Below, one piece after another: positions 9,121 through 21,135 of a stretch of DNA of 64,000 bases. The stretch is from positions 231,116 to 295,115 of the forward strand of contig CACLUR010000002.1 of assembly GCA_902610175.1 (NCBI GenBank), given 5' to 3'. Each line of letters opens with the position of its first letter. Within the stretch, counting starts at the first letter, position 1. The notes under the pieces were generated by a model. That model was not told where the DNA came from, made no database searches, and was given only the letters and a program-made list of their open reading frames with translations. The stretch is from an uncultured Alphaproteobacteria bacterium (GTDB lineage: Bacteria; Pseudomonadota; Alphaproteobacteria; HIMB59). The position numbers were made by a program, and so were the translations under genes.

Positions 9121-9196
9121 CTTAAGGTTGGTTTTATATAATTATCAAGAATATAAGCAATATTTTATTTGATTTGAAATATGAGTAAAAATAATA

Positions 9197-10384
9197 CTAA
9201 AGCTTTAGATTACGTACATTTTTAGCTGCCTGACGAATTCTTTGCTCGTTTTCAACCAGTCCTATCCTAACAAAACCCTCGCCATATTCGCCAAAAGCAA
9301 TGCCAGGAGAAACAGCTACATCAGCTTTAATCATTAAATCTTTTGCAAATTTTAGAGATCCTTTATTTTGGTACTTTTTGGGGATTGGCGCCCATGCAAA
9401 CATACTAGCTGAAGGACTAGGAATATCCCACCCAGACCTTGACATAGACTCAACTAAAACATCTCGCCTACTCTCGTAAGTTGCCCGAATACTTGAGACA
9501 CACGTTTGAGGACCATTAAGTGCTGTTGCTGCTGCAACTTGTACTGGTGTATAAGCACCATAGTCTAAGTAAGATTTAATTTTTGTTAAGGCTTCAATTA
9601 GTTTTTTATTTCCAACGGCAAAACCTATTCTCCAACCAGCCATAGCGTAAGTTTTTGACATAGAAGTAAATTCAACAGCAATTTCTTTAGCTCTATTTAC
9701 TTGGAGAATTGACGGAGGTGGTTTCTTATCAAAGTATATCTCAGCATAAGCAAGATCTGATAAAACATAAACATTATACTTCAAAGCCATCTTAACTATT
9801 TCTTTATAAAAATTTAAGTCAACTACTTGAGCTGTTGGATTAGATGGAAACGATACAATTAGAGCTACTGGAGATGGAGTGCTATTTCTTATAGATCTAT
9901 CTAATCTTTCAAGATAAGTTTCTGGATCAAAAACTCCATCTTTCATTGTCTGTAAATGTCTTAATGATGCACCTGCAATAATAAATCCATAAGGGTGTAT
10001 AGGGTATGAGGGGTTGGGAGAAATAATAATGTCTCCTGGTGTTGAAATTGCTTGAGCTAAGTTAGCTAAGCCCTCTTTTGAACCCAAAGTTACTATAACT
10101 TCACTATCAGGATTTAATTTTACACCAAATCTTTTCTGGTAATATTTCGCTTGAGCTTTTCTTAGTCCAGGTATTCCTTTACTTACAGAATATCTTCCAG
10201 TTCCAGGTTTATCTGTTACTTCTTTTAATTTATCTCTAATGTGTTTTGGTGTAGGCATATCTGGGTTGCCCATACCAAAATCAATTATATCTTTTCCATT
10301 CTTTCTAAGTTTTGCTTTAAGTTTATTTATCTCTCCAAATATATAGGGAGGTAAACGATCAATTCTGTTAAAATCATGCTTCAC
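9197..10384 (-). CDS. class I/II aminotransferase, AlaC / LL-DAP aminotransferase-like
   Basis: PLP aminotransferase, 395 residues. Seen are the N-terminal DRLPPYIFGEINKLK and IDFGMGNPDMPTP of the alphaproteobacterial AlaC/'LL-diaminopimelate aminotransferase' subgroup, FPSNPTAQVVD, the cofactor aspartate in SDLAYAEIYF, and the PLP lysine Lys244 in SMSKTYAMAGWRIGF. Members of this group usually make alanine from pyruvate or act near methionine and lysine metabolism. It stands alone, with gaps of about 75 bases on each side. The amino donor and acceptor cannot be settled from sequence. Confidence 0.88.
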   Translation of the reverse strand: MKHDFNRIDRLPPYIFGEINKLKAKLRKNGKDIIDFGMGNPDMPTPKHIRDKLKEVTDKPGTGRYSVSKGIPGLRKAQAKYYQKRFGVKLNPDSEVIVTLGSKEGLANLAQAISTPGDIIISPNPSYPIHPYGFIIAGASLRHLQTMKDGVFDPETYLERLDRSIRNSTPSPVALIVSFPSNPTAQVVDLNFYKEIVKMALKYNVYVLSDLAYAEIYFDKKPPPSILQVNRAKEIAVEFTSMSKTYAMAGWRIGFAVGNKKLIEALTKIKSYLDYGAYTPVQVAAATALNGPQTCVSSIRATYESRRDVLVESMSRSGWDIPSPSASMFAWAPIPKKYQNKGSLKFAKDLMIKADVAVSPGIAFGEYGEGFVRIGLVENEQRIRQAAKNVRNLKL

Positions 10385-10457
10385 AATAATTAAAATAGAT
10401 TTTTTTAAAAATATCTAAAGTATTAAATTTACAATTACCATTTATTTAAAAAATTAG

Positions 10458-10763
10458 TTAGGATATTATTTTATTTTTTTCGTTATCCACTATTACTGGG
10501 CTCTCATAATATATAATTTCTGGTTTAGAGTAGCGTTCTGTAATCCACTTAATTCTATCTTCACTAAACCATGTTTTTGCATTTTCTATTGTTAAAAAAG
10601 TGTAGACTCCCCCAGCAAATCCATTTTCAATATCTGCAATATAATTTTTTCTCAGAAGCCCCTCTACATCTATATACATTTCAGAAGTTTCAATAAATTT
10701 TTCTTTAAGAGTTTTTAAATTAAGATCATCAGATATTTTAAATTTAACTAGAACTGTGATCAT
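10458..10763 (-). CDS. YdhR-like small dimeric alpha/beta barrel protein
   Basis: A 101-residue protein beginning MITVLVKFKISDDL and containing IDVEGLLRKNYIADIENG followed by FAGGVYTFLTIENAKTWF. The 'pGLlxKxf' and 'aGGvYxwxt' pattern is that of the YdhR / putative monooxygenase family, small ferredoxin-like dimers. No catalytic residue can be pointed to, and the substrate is unknown. It lies alone between the aminotransferase and guaA genes. Confidence 0.6.
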   Translation of the reverse strand: MITVLVKFKISDDLNLKTLKEKFIETSEMYIDVEGLLRKNYIADIENGFAGGVYTFLTIENAKTWFSEDRIKWITERYSKPEIIYYESPVIVDNEKNKIIS

Positions 10764-10815
10764 AGGTTTCTAATAATACTAAAAATTAAATATTTAATTA
10801 CAATATTTCTTTTTT

Positions 10816-13838
<3,023 letters not shown>

Positions 13839-13860
13839 TTATATTAAAATCAAGATCTGA

Positions 13861-14205
13861 CTAGGATAGTTTTCTTCCGTCATTGAGACCAGCTTCATAG
13901 TCTAATGGATCTACATCATCTAAGCACCCAAGATTAATACCCATACCATTTGGGTCAGTTCTTCTATTGTGGTGAGTGTATATCCCGCAATGCTTGCAAA
14001 AAAAATGTTCAGCTAAGTTTAGATTAAATTGATAAAGAGATAGATCTTCTTTTCCCTTTAAAAGTTTAAAATTAGATTTAGGAACCATTATCATTTTTGC
14101 ATTTTTTCTAATACAAATGGAGCAATTGCATTGCATTATTTTTTCAAGATCAGAGTCAATCTCAAACTCAATAGCTTTACAGTGACACGATCCTTTATGA
14201 AGCAC
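13861..14205 (-). CDS. GFA / CENP-V family zinc protein
   Basis: A 114-residue protein of the glutathione-dependent formaldehyde-activating (GFA) fold. The zinc ligands are visible: GSCHCKAIEFE near the start, MQCNCSICIRK in the middle, and FFCKHCGIYTHH toward the end. Despite the family name, most members have no proven formaldehyde activity. It overlaps the alpha/beta hydrolase gene by 11 bases, so both are probably one transcript with the sulfhydrylase gene upstream. Confidence 0.85.
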   Translation of the reverse strand: MLHKGSCHCKAIEFEIDSDLEKIMQCNCSICIRKNAKMIMVPKSNFKLLKGKEDLSLYQFNLNLAEHFFCKHCGIYTHHNRRTDPNGMGINLGCLDDVDPLDYEAGLNDGRKLS

Positions 14206-15004
14206 GGCTGTTTTCTTTAAAGAAATTTTTTAAAATATTTTTAGTTTCACTCGCCGTTTCTAAAATAGACATATGTCCAGACTCTTCTAGAACGACTGTT
14301 TTTGATCCCTCTATATTTGAAGCTAATTCTAGACCCACTTTTTTAGGAGTCATTTTATCATGTTTGCCTACGATACATAAAGTTGGGTGTTTAATACTTT
14401 TAGCAGCAGTTTCACCATTAGTGTATTTATCGCAAGCATTGAAGTCTGCACCAAGCGTGCCGTCATTATTTGAAGATACCAACTGACCGCCCATACCTAA
14501 ATGACTTAATCCTGGAACAGGATGGCCACCTTTATGACCTAAAGGTCCATGAACCCAATCCATCATAAGATCAACTGCTTTTTGATCTTTATTTAATGCT
14601 AAGTCTAAAAGTTCAGTGTTCATCTTCATTGACATAGATCCATTGATTAGTGCAAGTAAATCTAATTTCTCAGGATGTCTTTGTGCAAATTCTAATCCCA
14701 CCAAACATCCCTGTGAATGACCAACATACGATGCTTTATCAATACCTAAAGATGTTAATAGGTCTGCAACCCAATCAGCCATCTCCTCAATCGTTTTTAA
14801 TGGTGGTCCTTCGGAGTCACCATGGCCTGGTAAATCTACTGCAATTGTATTGTAACCATGAAATGCAAAGTATCTTGTTTGAAGCACCCATGTGACATGG
14901 CTCAAACCACTACCATGAACAAATACAATCGAAGGTTGATTTTTATCTATTTCTCTTCCACTAGATGTGTAATATGCCTCTTTTCCATTAACTTTAAGCT
15001 TCAT
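14195..15004 (-). CDS. alpha/beta hydrolase
   Basis: A 269-residue alpha/beta-fold hydrolase. VFVHGSGLSHVTW forms the oxyanion region, VDLPGHGDSEGPP follows, and the nucleophile elbow is VGHSQGCLVG. The acid is probably Asp in IVGKHDKMTPKK, and the base is His in ESGHMSILET. The full Ser-Asp-His triad is therefore present. The substrate is unknown. It overlaps the GFA gene by 11 bases and the sulfhydrylase gene by 4, suggesting one operon. The pairing with O-acetylhomoserine sulfhydrylase could mean ester or thioester cleavage, but this is a guess. Confidence 0.88.
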   Translation of the reverse strand: MKLKVNGKEAYYTSSGREIDKNQPSIVFVHGSGLSHVTWVLQTRYFAFHGYNTIAVDLPGHGDSEGPPLKTIEEMADWVADLLTSLGIDKASYVGHSQGCLVGLEFAQRHPEKLDLLALINGSMSMKMNTELLDLALNKDQKAVDLMMDWVHGPLGHKGGHPVPGLSHLGMGGQLVSSNNDGTLGADFNACDKYTNGETAAKSIKHPTLCIVGKHDKMTPKKVGLELASNIEGSKTVVLEESGHMSILETASETKNILKNFFKENSRAS

Positions 15005-16314
15005 TTAGAGGCTACAAGTCTCGGCTTTTGAGATGCTCTGAAACCATTTTCAAAGTCATTAATTATGTCATCCATGTCTTCCAAGCCAACAGAAAAACGT
15101 ATCATATCTTCAGTTAAACCTGCCAACTCTAATGATTTTTTATCCATTTGAGAGTGAGTGGCAGATGCTGGATGAATAACTAGTGATTTTGCGTCGCCAA
15201 CGTTAGCTAAATGTGATGTTAGTTTTAAAGAGTTTATAAATGCGTGACCAGCTTCTTTACCACCCTTAATTCCAAACGCTATCATTGAGCCAGCTCCCTT
15301 AGGCATTAATTTTGCAGCTACTTTATGATCAGGGTGATCCGGTAAGCTTGGATGATTGACCCAAGAAACACTTGGATTGTTACTTAAGTAATCAACCATT
15401 ATTTTAGTATTGGATAAATGCTTTTCCATTCTCACTGAAAGTGTTTCTATTCCTATTAAAATATTAAATGCATTAGTTGGGCTCATACATGGACCAAAGT
15501 CTCTCATTCCCTCTGCCCTTGCTCTCATAGTAAATGCTGCTGGACCAAATTCTTCTGCAAAAGAAAGACCGTGATAACCATCATATGGTTCAGTCATTGT
15601 TGGAAACTTATCTCCCTTAGTCCAATCAAAGTCACCCTTTTCAACAATTATACCCCCCATTGAAGTGCCATGACCTGCCATCCATTTTGTTAGAGAGTGT
15701 GTGATTATATCTGCTCCTAATTCAAAGAGATTACACAAATATGGTGTGTTAAATGTTCCATCGACCATTAAAGGAATACCAGCGTCTTTTGCTATTTTGG
15801 AAATTTCAGGTAAATCCATAATTTCTATGCCAGGATTACCAATCAGCTCACCCCAAATACATTTTGTATTTGGTTGAATTGCTTTTTTAAAACCCTCTGT
15901 GTCTCTGGGCTTGACAAAAGTTGTTTCAATACCAAATCTTTTTAAAGTTAGTCTCAGTAAGTTAAAAGAGCCTCCATACAATTGCGATGAGGAAACTATA
16001 TGATCACCTGTACTACAAATATTTAGAAGAGCTAGCATCATTGCGCTCATACCAGAGGCAGTAGCTAAAGCAGCAGAGCCACCCTCTAAAGCTGCAACTC
16101 TTTCTTCTAGAACAGATATAGTGGGGTTGGATATTCTACTATAGATATGGCCACCCTCCTCTAGATTAAATAAAGCAGCTGCGTGATCTGCATCTTGGAA
16201 TAAGTATGATGTTGTTTGATATATTGGAACGGCACGGGAGCCAAAATTTTTATCTGGCTGATGCCCACTATGTAAAGTTTTAGTGTTAAATTTATATGTT
16301 TTTGGATCGGTCAT
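15001..16314 (-). CDS. metY: O-acetylhomoserine aminocarboxypropyltransferase (sulfhydrylase)
   Basis: PLP enzyme of the Cys/Met metabolism family. It makes homocysteine from O-acetylhomoserine and sulfide, or methionine with methanethiol. YSRISNPTISVLEERVAALEG, GMSAMMLALL, SSSQLYGGSFNLL and the PLP lysine in THSLTKWMAGHGTSMGG are all visible. The insert DFGPCMSPTNAFNILIGIET is typical of MetY rather than the shorter MetB/MetC. The start at the ATG at 16312-16314 gives MTDPKTYKFNTKTLH, the usual N-terminus; another ATG at 16329 would add five hydrophobic residues. No SAM riboswitch is seen in the 72 bases upstream of the gene. Confidence 0.93.
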   Translation of the reverse strand: MTDPKTYKFNTKTLHSGHQPDKNFGSRAVPIYQTTSYLFQDADHAAALFNLEEGGHIYSRISNPTISVLEERVAALEGGSAALATASGMSAMMLALLNICSTGDHIVSSSQLYGGSFNLLRLTLKRFGIETTFVKPRDTEGFKKAIQPNTKCIWGELIGNPGIEIMDLPEISKIAKDAGIPLMVDGTFNTPYLCNLFELGADIITHSLTKWMAGHGTSMGGIIVEKGDFDWTKGDKFPTMTEPYDGYHGLSFAEEFGPAAFTMRARAEGMRDFGPCMSPTNAFNILIGIETLSVRMEKHLSNTKIMVDYLSNNPSVSWVNHPSLPDHPDHKVAAKLMPKGAGSMIAFGIKGGKEAGHAFINSLKLTSHLANVGDAKSLVIHPASATHSQMDKKSLELAGLTEDMIRFSVGLEDMDDIINDFENGFRASQKPRLVASK

Positions 16315-16401
16315 ATAAAAATATAACATAGATTTTTTAATGAAAGTAATAGAAAAAAAGTCTCAGTTTTGAGGTTTATGTAGAAAAGACATAATCTCTA
16401 A

Positions 16402-18129
16402 TTAATAATTTGTAATCCACATGGTTTGATAGGCCTTTAGAGTAATAGTTGATTTAATATCAATGATTATCTCATTAGAAATTAAATCCCACCATTCATT
16501 TGATGCTATTAGATTTAATTCTGACAAATCTAAATATTGGAACACATTAGTTACATTACTTACACAAAATATCGACTGTCTTTTATCATGACTCTGTCTC
16601 CAAAAACCAAAAAAGTTCTTACCTAAATTAAATGTAAATTGTGTAGCATTTGGGTGAAAAGCTGCTTGGTTTTTTCTAATGTCAATAAGTTTTGATAACT
16701 CATTATAGATTTGAAAATTTAGAGTATCATTATCAATAAGTAATTTATCGATTACATCATAGTTCCATGACCTTCTGTTGATAGATCTCTTATTATTTGT
16801 TATTTCAACTTGTTTATAGTCATTTGTTGATCCAATAAGACTGTGAATATAAATAGCAGGTATACCCTCGATGCCTAACATTATGGAGTGACAACATATA
16901 AATCTCTCTAATTGCATGTGATCTGCACCAAAAAAGGTACCTTTAAGTGCGTCCAATAAAGAAATATTAATTTCATACACTGACTCAGTGTTATCTACTT
17001 TTTTTCTTTTAGTGGTTTGGCCACCAAAATCAGTCATGATATCTACCAATGTGTCTCTTTCTTTATCAGTCAAAATACCTTCAGTGGGTCTGAGACCAAT
17101 TCCATCATGAGAGGCTATAAAATTAAAATAAGAGGTATTATCTTTTGCAGGGGGCATGCTCATTGACCATTTTCTAATAGCTGTGCTATCACCCATTACT
17201 AATGTCCATAACAATAAAGGTGGTAAAGCAAAATTATATATTGCATTAGCTTCATCGTTTTCTCCAAAATAACTAAGATTTTCTAAATTAGGTAAATTTG
17301 TTTCTGTAATAAGAAGAGTATTTTTACTATATGCATTTAAAAGAGTTCTTATGAGTTTAACTACTTCATGTGTTTGAGGTAAGTTTAAACAATTAGTTCC
17401 ATACTCTTTCCACAAAAAAGCAATGGCATCTAATCGAAATACTCTGATACCATTTTTTAAATATAAATGAATTAATTTAATAAAGAAAAAAAGAACCTTG
17501 GGGTTTTTAAAATTAAAATCAACCTGATCATGACTAAATGTGCACCATAAATAAAAAGTTTCGTCATTGATTGCATACTCTTTAAATAGATCTGAACTTC
17601 TTGGACGCACCACACTTTCATATCCTTCTTGCACATTTTTTAGTTTAATAAAGAAATTTTTGGTATCTTCTTTGTTTTCGATAAAGTTTTTAAAATATTT
17701 ACTCTTTATAGATGCATGATTTATAACTATATCACTCATTACTCTAAAATCTTTTGACAATAATTTTATATCCTGCCAATTACCTAAATCAGGTCTTACT
17801 ATTTCATAATCTGTTATTGAAAATCCGTCATCAGAACTATATGGGAAAAATGGTAAAATATGAACATTATTGAAGTAGTTCTTACAATATTTATTTAAAA
17901 ATTTAGAAAGTGCATTTAATTTATTATCTGAAGTTTTTACTATTGAGTCACCGTATGTTATTAAAAAAATATCTTTTTGTGACCAATTAGGCTCAGTAAT
18001 ACCCTGATCTTTATTTTCAAATAGATCTAAAACTTTATTAATTAGCTTTAAGATCTCATTTTGATCTAAAATATCTTTATAAATTATTTGAAAGTGAATA
18101 TTTAAATTATTTTTTAATTCTTCTCTCAA
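16402..18129 (-). CDS. GH13_18 glycoside phosphorylase, likely glucosylglycerate phosphorylase
   Basis: A sucrose-phosphorylase-like enzyme, 575 residues. The retaining GH13 triad is visible: nucleophile Asp234 in FRLDAIAFLWKE, acid/base Glu276 in LLITETNLPN, and stabiliser Asp342 in FIASHDGIGLRP. YGDSIVKTS and LPFFPYSSDDGFSITDYE are typical of subfamily 18. Members act on sucrose, sucrose 6-phosphate, glucosylglycerol or glucosylglycerate. Since it lies one base after the glucosyl-3-phosphoglycerate synthase gene and close to a glycerate kinase gene, I infer it splits glucosylglycerate with phosphate into glucose 1-phosphate and glycerate. Sucrose remains an alternative substrate. It is the last gene of the operon. 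Confidence 0.85.
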   Translation of the reverse strand: MREELKNNLNIHFQIIYKDILDQNEILKLINKVLDLFENKDQGITEPNWSQKDIFLITYGDSIVKTSDNKLNALSKFLNKYCKNYFNNVHILPFFPYSSDDGFSITDYEIVRPDLGNWQDIKLLSKDFRVMSDIVINHASIKSKYFKNFIENKEDTKNFFIKLKNVQEGYESVVRPRSSDLFKEYAINDETFYLWCTFSHDQVDFNFKNPKVLFFFIKLIHLYLKNGIRVFRLDAIAFLWKEYGTNCLNLPQTHEVVKLIRTLLNAYSKNTLLITETNLPNLENLSYFGENDEANAIYNFALPPLLLWTLVMGDSTAIRKWSMSMPPAKDNTSYFNFIASHDGIGLRPTEGILTDKERDTLVDIMTDFGGQTTKRKKVDNTESVYEINISLLDALKGTFFGADHMQLERFICCHSIMLGIEGIPAIYIHSLIGSTNDYKQVEITNNKRSINRRSWNYDVIDKLLIDNDTLNFQIYNELSKLIDIRKNQAAFHPNATQFTFNLGKNFFGFWRQSHDKRQSIFCVSNVTNVFQYLDLSELNLIASNEWWDLISNEIIIDIKSTITLKAYQTMWITNY

Positions 18130-18130
18130 C

Positions 18131-19342
18131 TTATGAGTTATCTTCTTTTACAGCTTTATTAAAGCTATCTAGGATTGATGGATCTGCACTCTCAATTCTT
18201 CTCCAGGTTGGGATATTAGGATTTTCACTTGGAGAATCTAAGAATATCTTACCTGCTTCAATAATATTTTGTGCAAACAGCTCAACCATTTCTTCCTCTT
18301 TATGTACATCAAAGTCCAAACCGTTCATTTCAGCGTCTGTTTTGTAAATTTGAACCATATCAAGAGCCATACGAAAATAAGTTGCTTTTAATGAACGAAA
18401 TTTTTCATGAGAAAATACCTGACCTTGCGTGGCTAATTTTCTAAAAATTGCTTTAGATATATCGATGGTCATTTTAGAAAGACCTTTTTGTCTGTTATTT
18501 TTTGAAACTTCCTGGTGTTTATGCTCATATGTTTCAGCTAAATCCACTTGGCAAATACGATTATTAGCAAAATTTCTATACATTTCAGATAGTATACCTA
18601 CCTCCAAGCCCCAATCATGTGGAACTCTGATGTCATTTAATAAATCATACTTGAATGAAAATTCACCTGCTAATGGATACTTAAATATATCTAAAAAATT
18701 AAGATATTCATTATAACCAACCATTTTTTGTAAAGATTTCACTAAAGGTGTTACTAGTAATCTTGTAACTCTTCCGTTCATTCTTCCCTGCGCTACACGT
18801 GGATAAAAACCTTTACAAAAATCGAAAGAAAACTTTGGATTTGCGATAGGATAAAATAATTTTGCTAATAAATTTTTATCATAAGTTACAATATCACAAT
18901 CGTGCATAGCTACTGTCCCAGAATCTTTCAAAGAAATTACAAAACCCATGCAGTACCAAATATTTCTACCCTTTCCTTTTTGCACTGGAGATAAATCTAA
19001 ATTAGATAAAACTTGATCTATTTTTTTTAGTCTTGGACCGTCATTCCAAAGAATATAAGTATTTTGTGGTAAGACGGAAAAAAACTTTTTAGCTTTTAAA
19101 AATTCATTTTTATTTGCTTGATCTAGGCCAATAACTACGTTTTTGATATACTTTACTTTTTTTAAAGTATTAACAATATAAGTCAAAGCTGGTTTTTCTA
19201 ACTCTGAATAAAGAGAGGGTAAAATTAAAGTCATAGGAGATGTTTTTGAAAAAGATATAAGATCTTTTTCAATCTGTTCAATTTTTTTTGTATTAAAGTT
19301 ATGAAGGGTTGCTATGACACCATTTTGATGAAAATCAGGCAT
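18131..19342 (-). CDS. gpgS: glucosyl-3-phosphoglycerate synthase (GT81)
   Basis: Transfers glucose from an NDP-glucose to 3-phosphoglycerate, the first step to the compatible solute glucosylglycerate. It is 403 residues. The start MPDFHQNGVIATLHN is characteristic of bacterial GpgS. MTLILPSLYSELEKPAL forms the nucleotide-sugar fold, and the metal-binding DxD is in AMHDCDIVTYD (Asp148, Asp150). GLEVGILSEMYRN and the QVDLAETYEHKHQ region follow. It is packed between the phosphatase gene (1-base gap) and the phosphorylase gene (1-base gap). Glucose rather than mannose donor use is inferred from family resemblance. Confidence 0.9.
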   Translation of the reverse strand: MPDFHQNGVIATLHNFNTKKIEQIEKDLISFSKTSPMTLILPSLYSELEKPALTYIVNTLKKVKYIKNVVIGLDQANKNEFLKAKKFFSVLPQNTYILWNDGPRLKKIDQVLSNLDLSPVQKGKGRNIWYCMGFVISLKDSGTVAMHDCDIVTYDKNLLAKLFYPIANPKFSFDFCKGFYPRVAQGRMNGRVTRLLVTPLVKSLQKMVGYNEYLNFLDIFKYPLAGEFSFKYDLLNDIRVPHDWGLEVGILSEMYRNFANNRICQVDLAETYEHKHQEVSKNNRQKGLSKMTIDISKAIFRKLATQGQVFSHEKFRSLKATYFRMALDMVQIYKTDAEMNGLDFDVHKEEEMVELFAQNIIEAGKIFLDSPSENPNIPTWRRIESADPSILDSFNKAVKEDNS

Positions 19343-19343
19343 T

Positions 19344-20177
19344 TTAAAAAATTTTATTATCCAATGTTTTATTTAATTTATATAGGACTTGACGCCAACC
19401 GTCAGGTGCAAACTTTGATGATTTTATTATATTTTTTTTATTTGAACGCAATTTAGGAAAATATCCAGATCGATTTTTTATAAGACAAGGGTAACTAGCA
19501 GAATTTAACATATCTATATCATTTTTACTGTCGCCAAGAGCTATAGTATTTTTAGAGTATGTACCATAAAATTGATAATCATATGCATGAGATATTAACT
19601 TTTTAGCTATTCTTTTGTTGCATACAGACGAAACTTGCATGAATCTACTACCTTGTATTAATACTCCTTGTTTTTCAGATTTAAGCGCATTTTTAAATTT
19701 TTTTAAATTTACCAAGCTATCTTCCCAAAGAATAATTTGACTAGCCTCTCTATTTAGCATCTTACTCGTATCATCTAAGTTTGTGTATTTTTTTAAAATC
19801 TTAGAGGAAAGATCTTGGGCAATTAAAAAATTATATTTTTTTTGTTTCTGTTTTAAAAATTGATACCAGTTCTTTGAAGATAATTTAGCAATTCTAAGTT
19901 TCCAATATATATCAAAAGAGGATGAGTTTTTAATTTTATTAAATCTTATTTTTGGAAAATATAAAACTGCACCATTTTCAGCACTAAAGGGCATATTTGA
20001 TAACTTCAATTCTTTTAGTAATTTTTTACATTCACTGAATGTTTTACTAGTGTTAAAAATAATTTCATTTTTGTTATTGATAATTGTAGAGATCATTTTC
20101 TCATTATTTCCAAATGAATAATTATTATGATCTAGAAGAGTTCCATCGAGATCAGTAAAAATAAGATATCTTTTCAT
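19344..20177 (-). CDS. HAD phosphatase, glucosyl/mannosyl-3-phosphoglycerate phosphatase type
   Basis: A 277-residue HAD-IIB protein. Motif I is IFTDLDGTLLD with both catalytic aspartates (Asp9, Asp11), motif II is FNTSKTFSECK, and motif IV is IALGDSKNDIDMLN. This is the MpgP-like family that dephosphorylates mannosyl- or glucosyl-3-phosphoglycerate. Placed between glycerate kinase and GpgS genes, it is expected to release glucosylglycerate. It overlaps the kinase gene by 4 bases. Sucrose-phosphate phosphatase is a related alternative but does not fit the neighbours. Confidence 0.87.
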   Translation of the reverse strand: MKRYLIFTDLDGTLLDHNNYSFGNNEKMISTIINNKNEIIFNTSKTFSECKKLLKELKLSNMPFSAENGAVLYFPKIRFNKIKNSSSFDIYWKLRIAKLSSKNWYQFLKQKQKKYNFLIAQDLSSKILKKYTNLDDTSKMLNREASQIILWEDSLVNLKKFKNALKSEKQGVLIQGSRFMQVSSVCNKRIAKKLISHAYDYQFYGTYSKNTIALGDSKNDIDMLNSASYPCLIKNRSGYFPKLRSNKKNIIKSSKFAPDGWRQVLYKLNKTLDNKIF

Positions 20178-21028
20178 TTATATGTAATATTCTTTATAGA
20201 TTGGTTTTTATCTAAAATTATTAGAACATTACAATAACTAGGAGTGGTCATAGACATCCATTTAGATAACTTCTCATAATATTGAATAAATTTATAAAGT
20301 TTCTTTTTAAGCTTATTATCGTTACTTAAAGAGCGAAGGTCCAACTCTTGTTTATATTTCCAATTAATAACATTTTCCCAATTTGGTAACTTAATAAATA
20401 CATAATAATTAAACTTATTGAAAATTTTTTGATAATCATCTAAGAATTTATTATAAGCTGTTCTCCAAATGAAGTTTTGGTCTTTATTTTTTTCTAACTC
20501 ATTAATATTTTGATTTAAATATTTAGTATCAATTGTTTTTGAACCAACACACCATCCTTCTAAAATGATTAAATCAGCTCTACTAATTTTTCTTTTATAT
20601 TTTTTTGTATTATCAGTTACCTTGTCAAATGTGGGTAAATATACAGGGAATTTCTTACCCCTCAATTGATCAATAGTTTCATATAGCAATTTAAAATTAT
20701 GAGTACCAGGCACACCTCTGGTTTCGAATAAATTTGTCTTAAATTTTTTAGCTAATTTTTTTCTTTGATAAGAAGATAAATAGAAATCATCAATACTCAA
20801 TATAACAACATTCTTTGAATAAAATTTTTGAAAATATTTTTTAATTATTAGAGATAATGTCGATTTACCTGACCCTTGAGATCCTGCAATCATAACTGTT
20901 TTTTTGTATTGTAACTTCATAAACAACCTCAAGTAGGTATCATTAATCTCATCAAAACTTAGCATTTTTCCAGTTAACTTTTTAAGAGTATATTGGATAA
21001 AGTATAATTTAGAGTTAATTTCAGACAT
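20174..21028 (-). CDS. D-glycerate kinase (GLYK-type P-loop kinase)
   Basis: A 284-residue P-loop kinase of the plant/yeast glycerate 3-kinase type. Walker A is IAGSQGSGKSTLS (Gly49-Thr57), followed by VVILSIDDFYLS, ETRGVPGTHNFKLL, YLPTFDKVTD and LIILEGWCVGS, the usual motif order. It would phosphorylate D-glycerate to 3-phosphoglycerate. That closes a loop with the phosphorylase (which frees glycerate) and GpgS (which uses 3-phosphoglycerate). It is preceded by a 107-base gap that holds a small AT-only hairpin. Confidence 0.87.
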   Translation of the reverse strand: MSEINSKLYFIQYTLKKLTGKMLSFDEINDTYLRLFMKLQYKKTVMIAGSQGSGKSTLSLIIKKYFQKFYSKNVVILSIDDFYLSSYQRKKLAKKFKTNLFETRGVPGTHNFKLLYETIDQLRGKKFPVYLPTFDKVTDNTKKYKRKISRADLIILEGWCVGSKTIDTKYLNQNINELEKNKDQNFIWRTAYNKFLDDYQKIFNKFNYYVFIKLPNWENVINWKYKQELDLRSLSNDNKLKKKLYKFIQYYEKLSKWMSMTTPSYCNVLIILDKNQSIKNITYK

Positions 21029-21033
21029 ATTTA

Positions 21034-21060
21034 AATAATATCATTTAAAAAGATATTATT
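21034..21060 (-). terminator. AT-rich hairpin before the glycerate kinase gene
   Basis: A perfect 9-bp inverted repeat (AATAATATC at 21034-21042, GATATTATT at 21052-21060, 9-base loop) lies five bases before the kinase start codon, between it and the permease gene. There is no strong U-run after it, so it may be an mRNA structure or an imperfect terminator rather than a true end. Confidence 0.3.
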
Positions 21061-21135
21061 AAAATTTCATCCAACAGATAAAATAAAGTAAATTTGTTTT
21101 ATAATTTAGATTTAGATATTTTTATTAAATATTTA

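Noticed and set aside
16315-16401. SAM or other riboswitch before the O-acetylhomoserine sulfhydrylase gene
   Set aside because: The gap is short and holds no recognisable conserved core or stable multi-stem structure, only a weak CTCA/TGAG stem.
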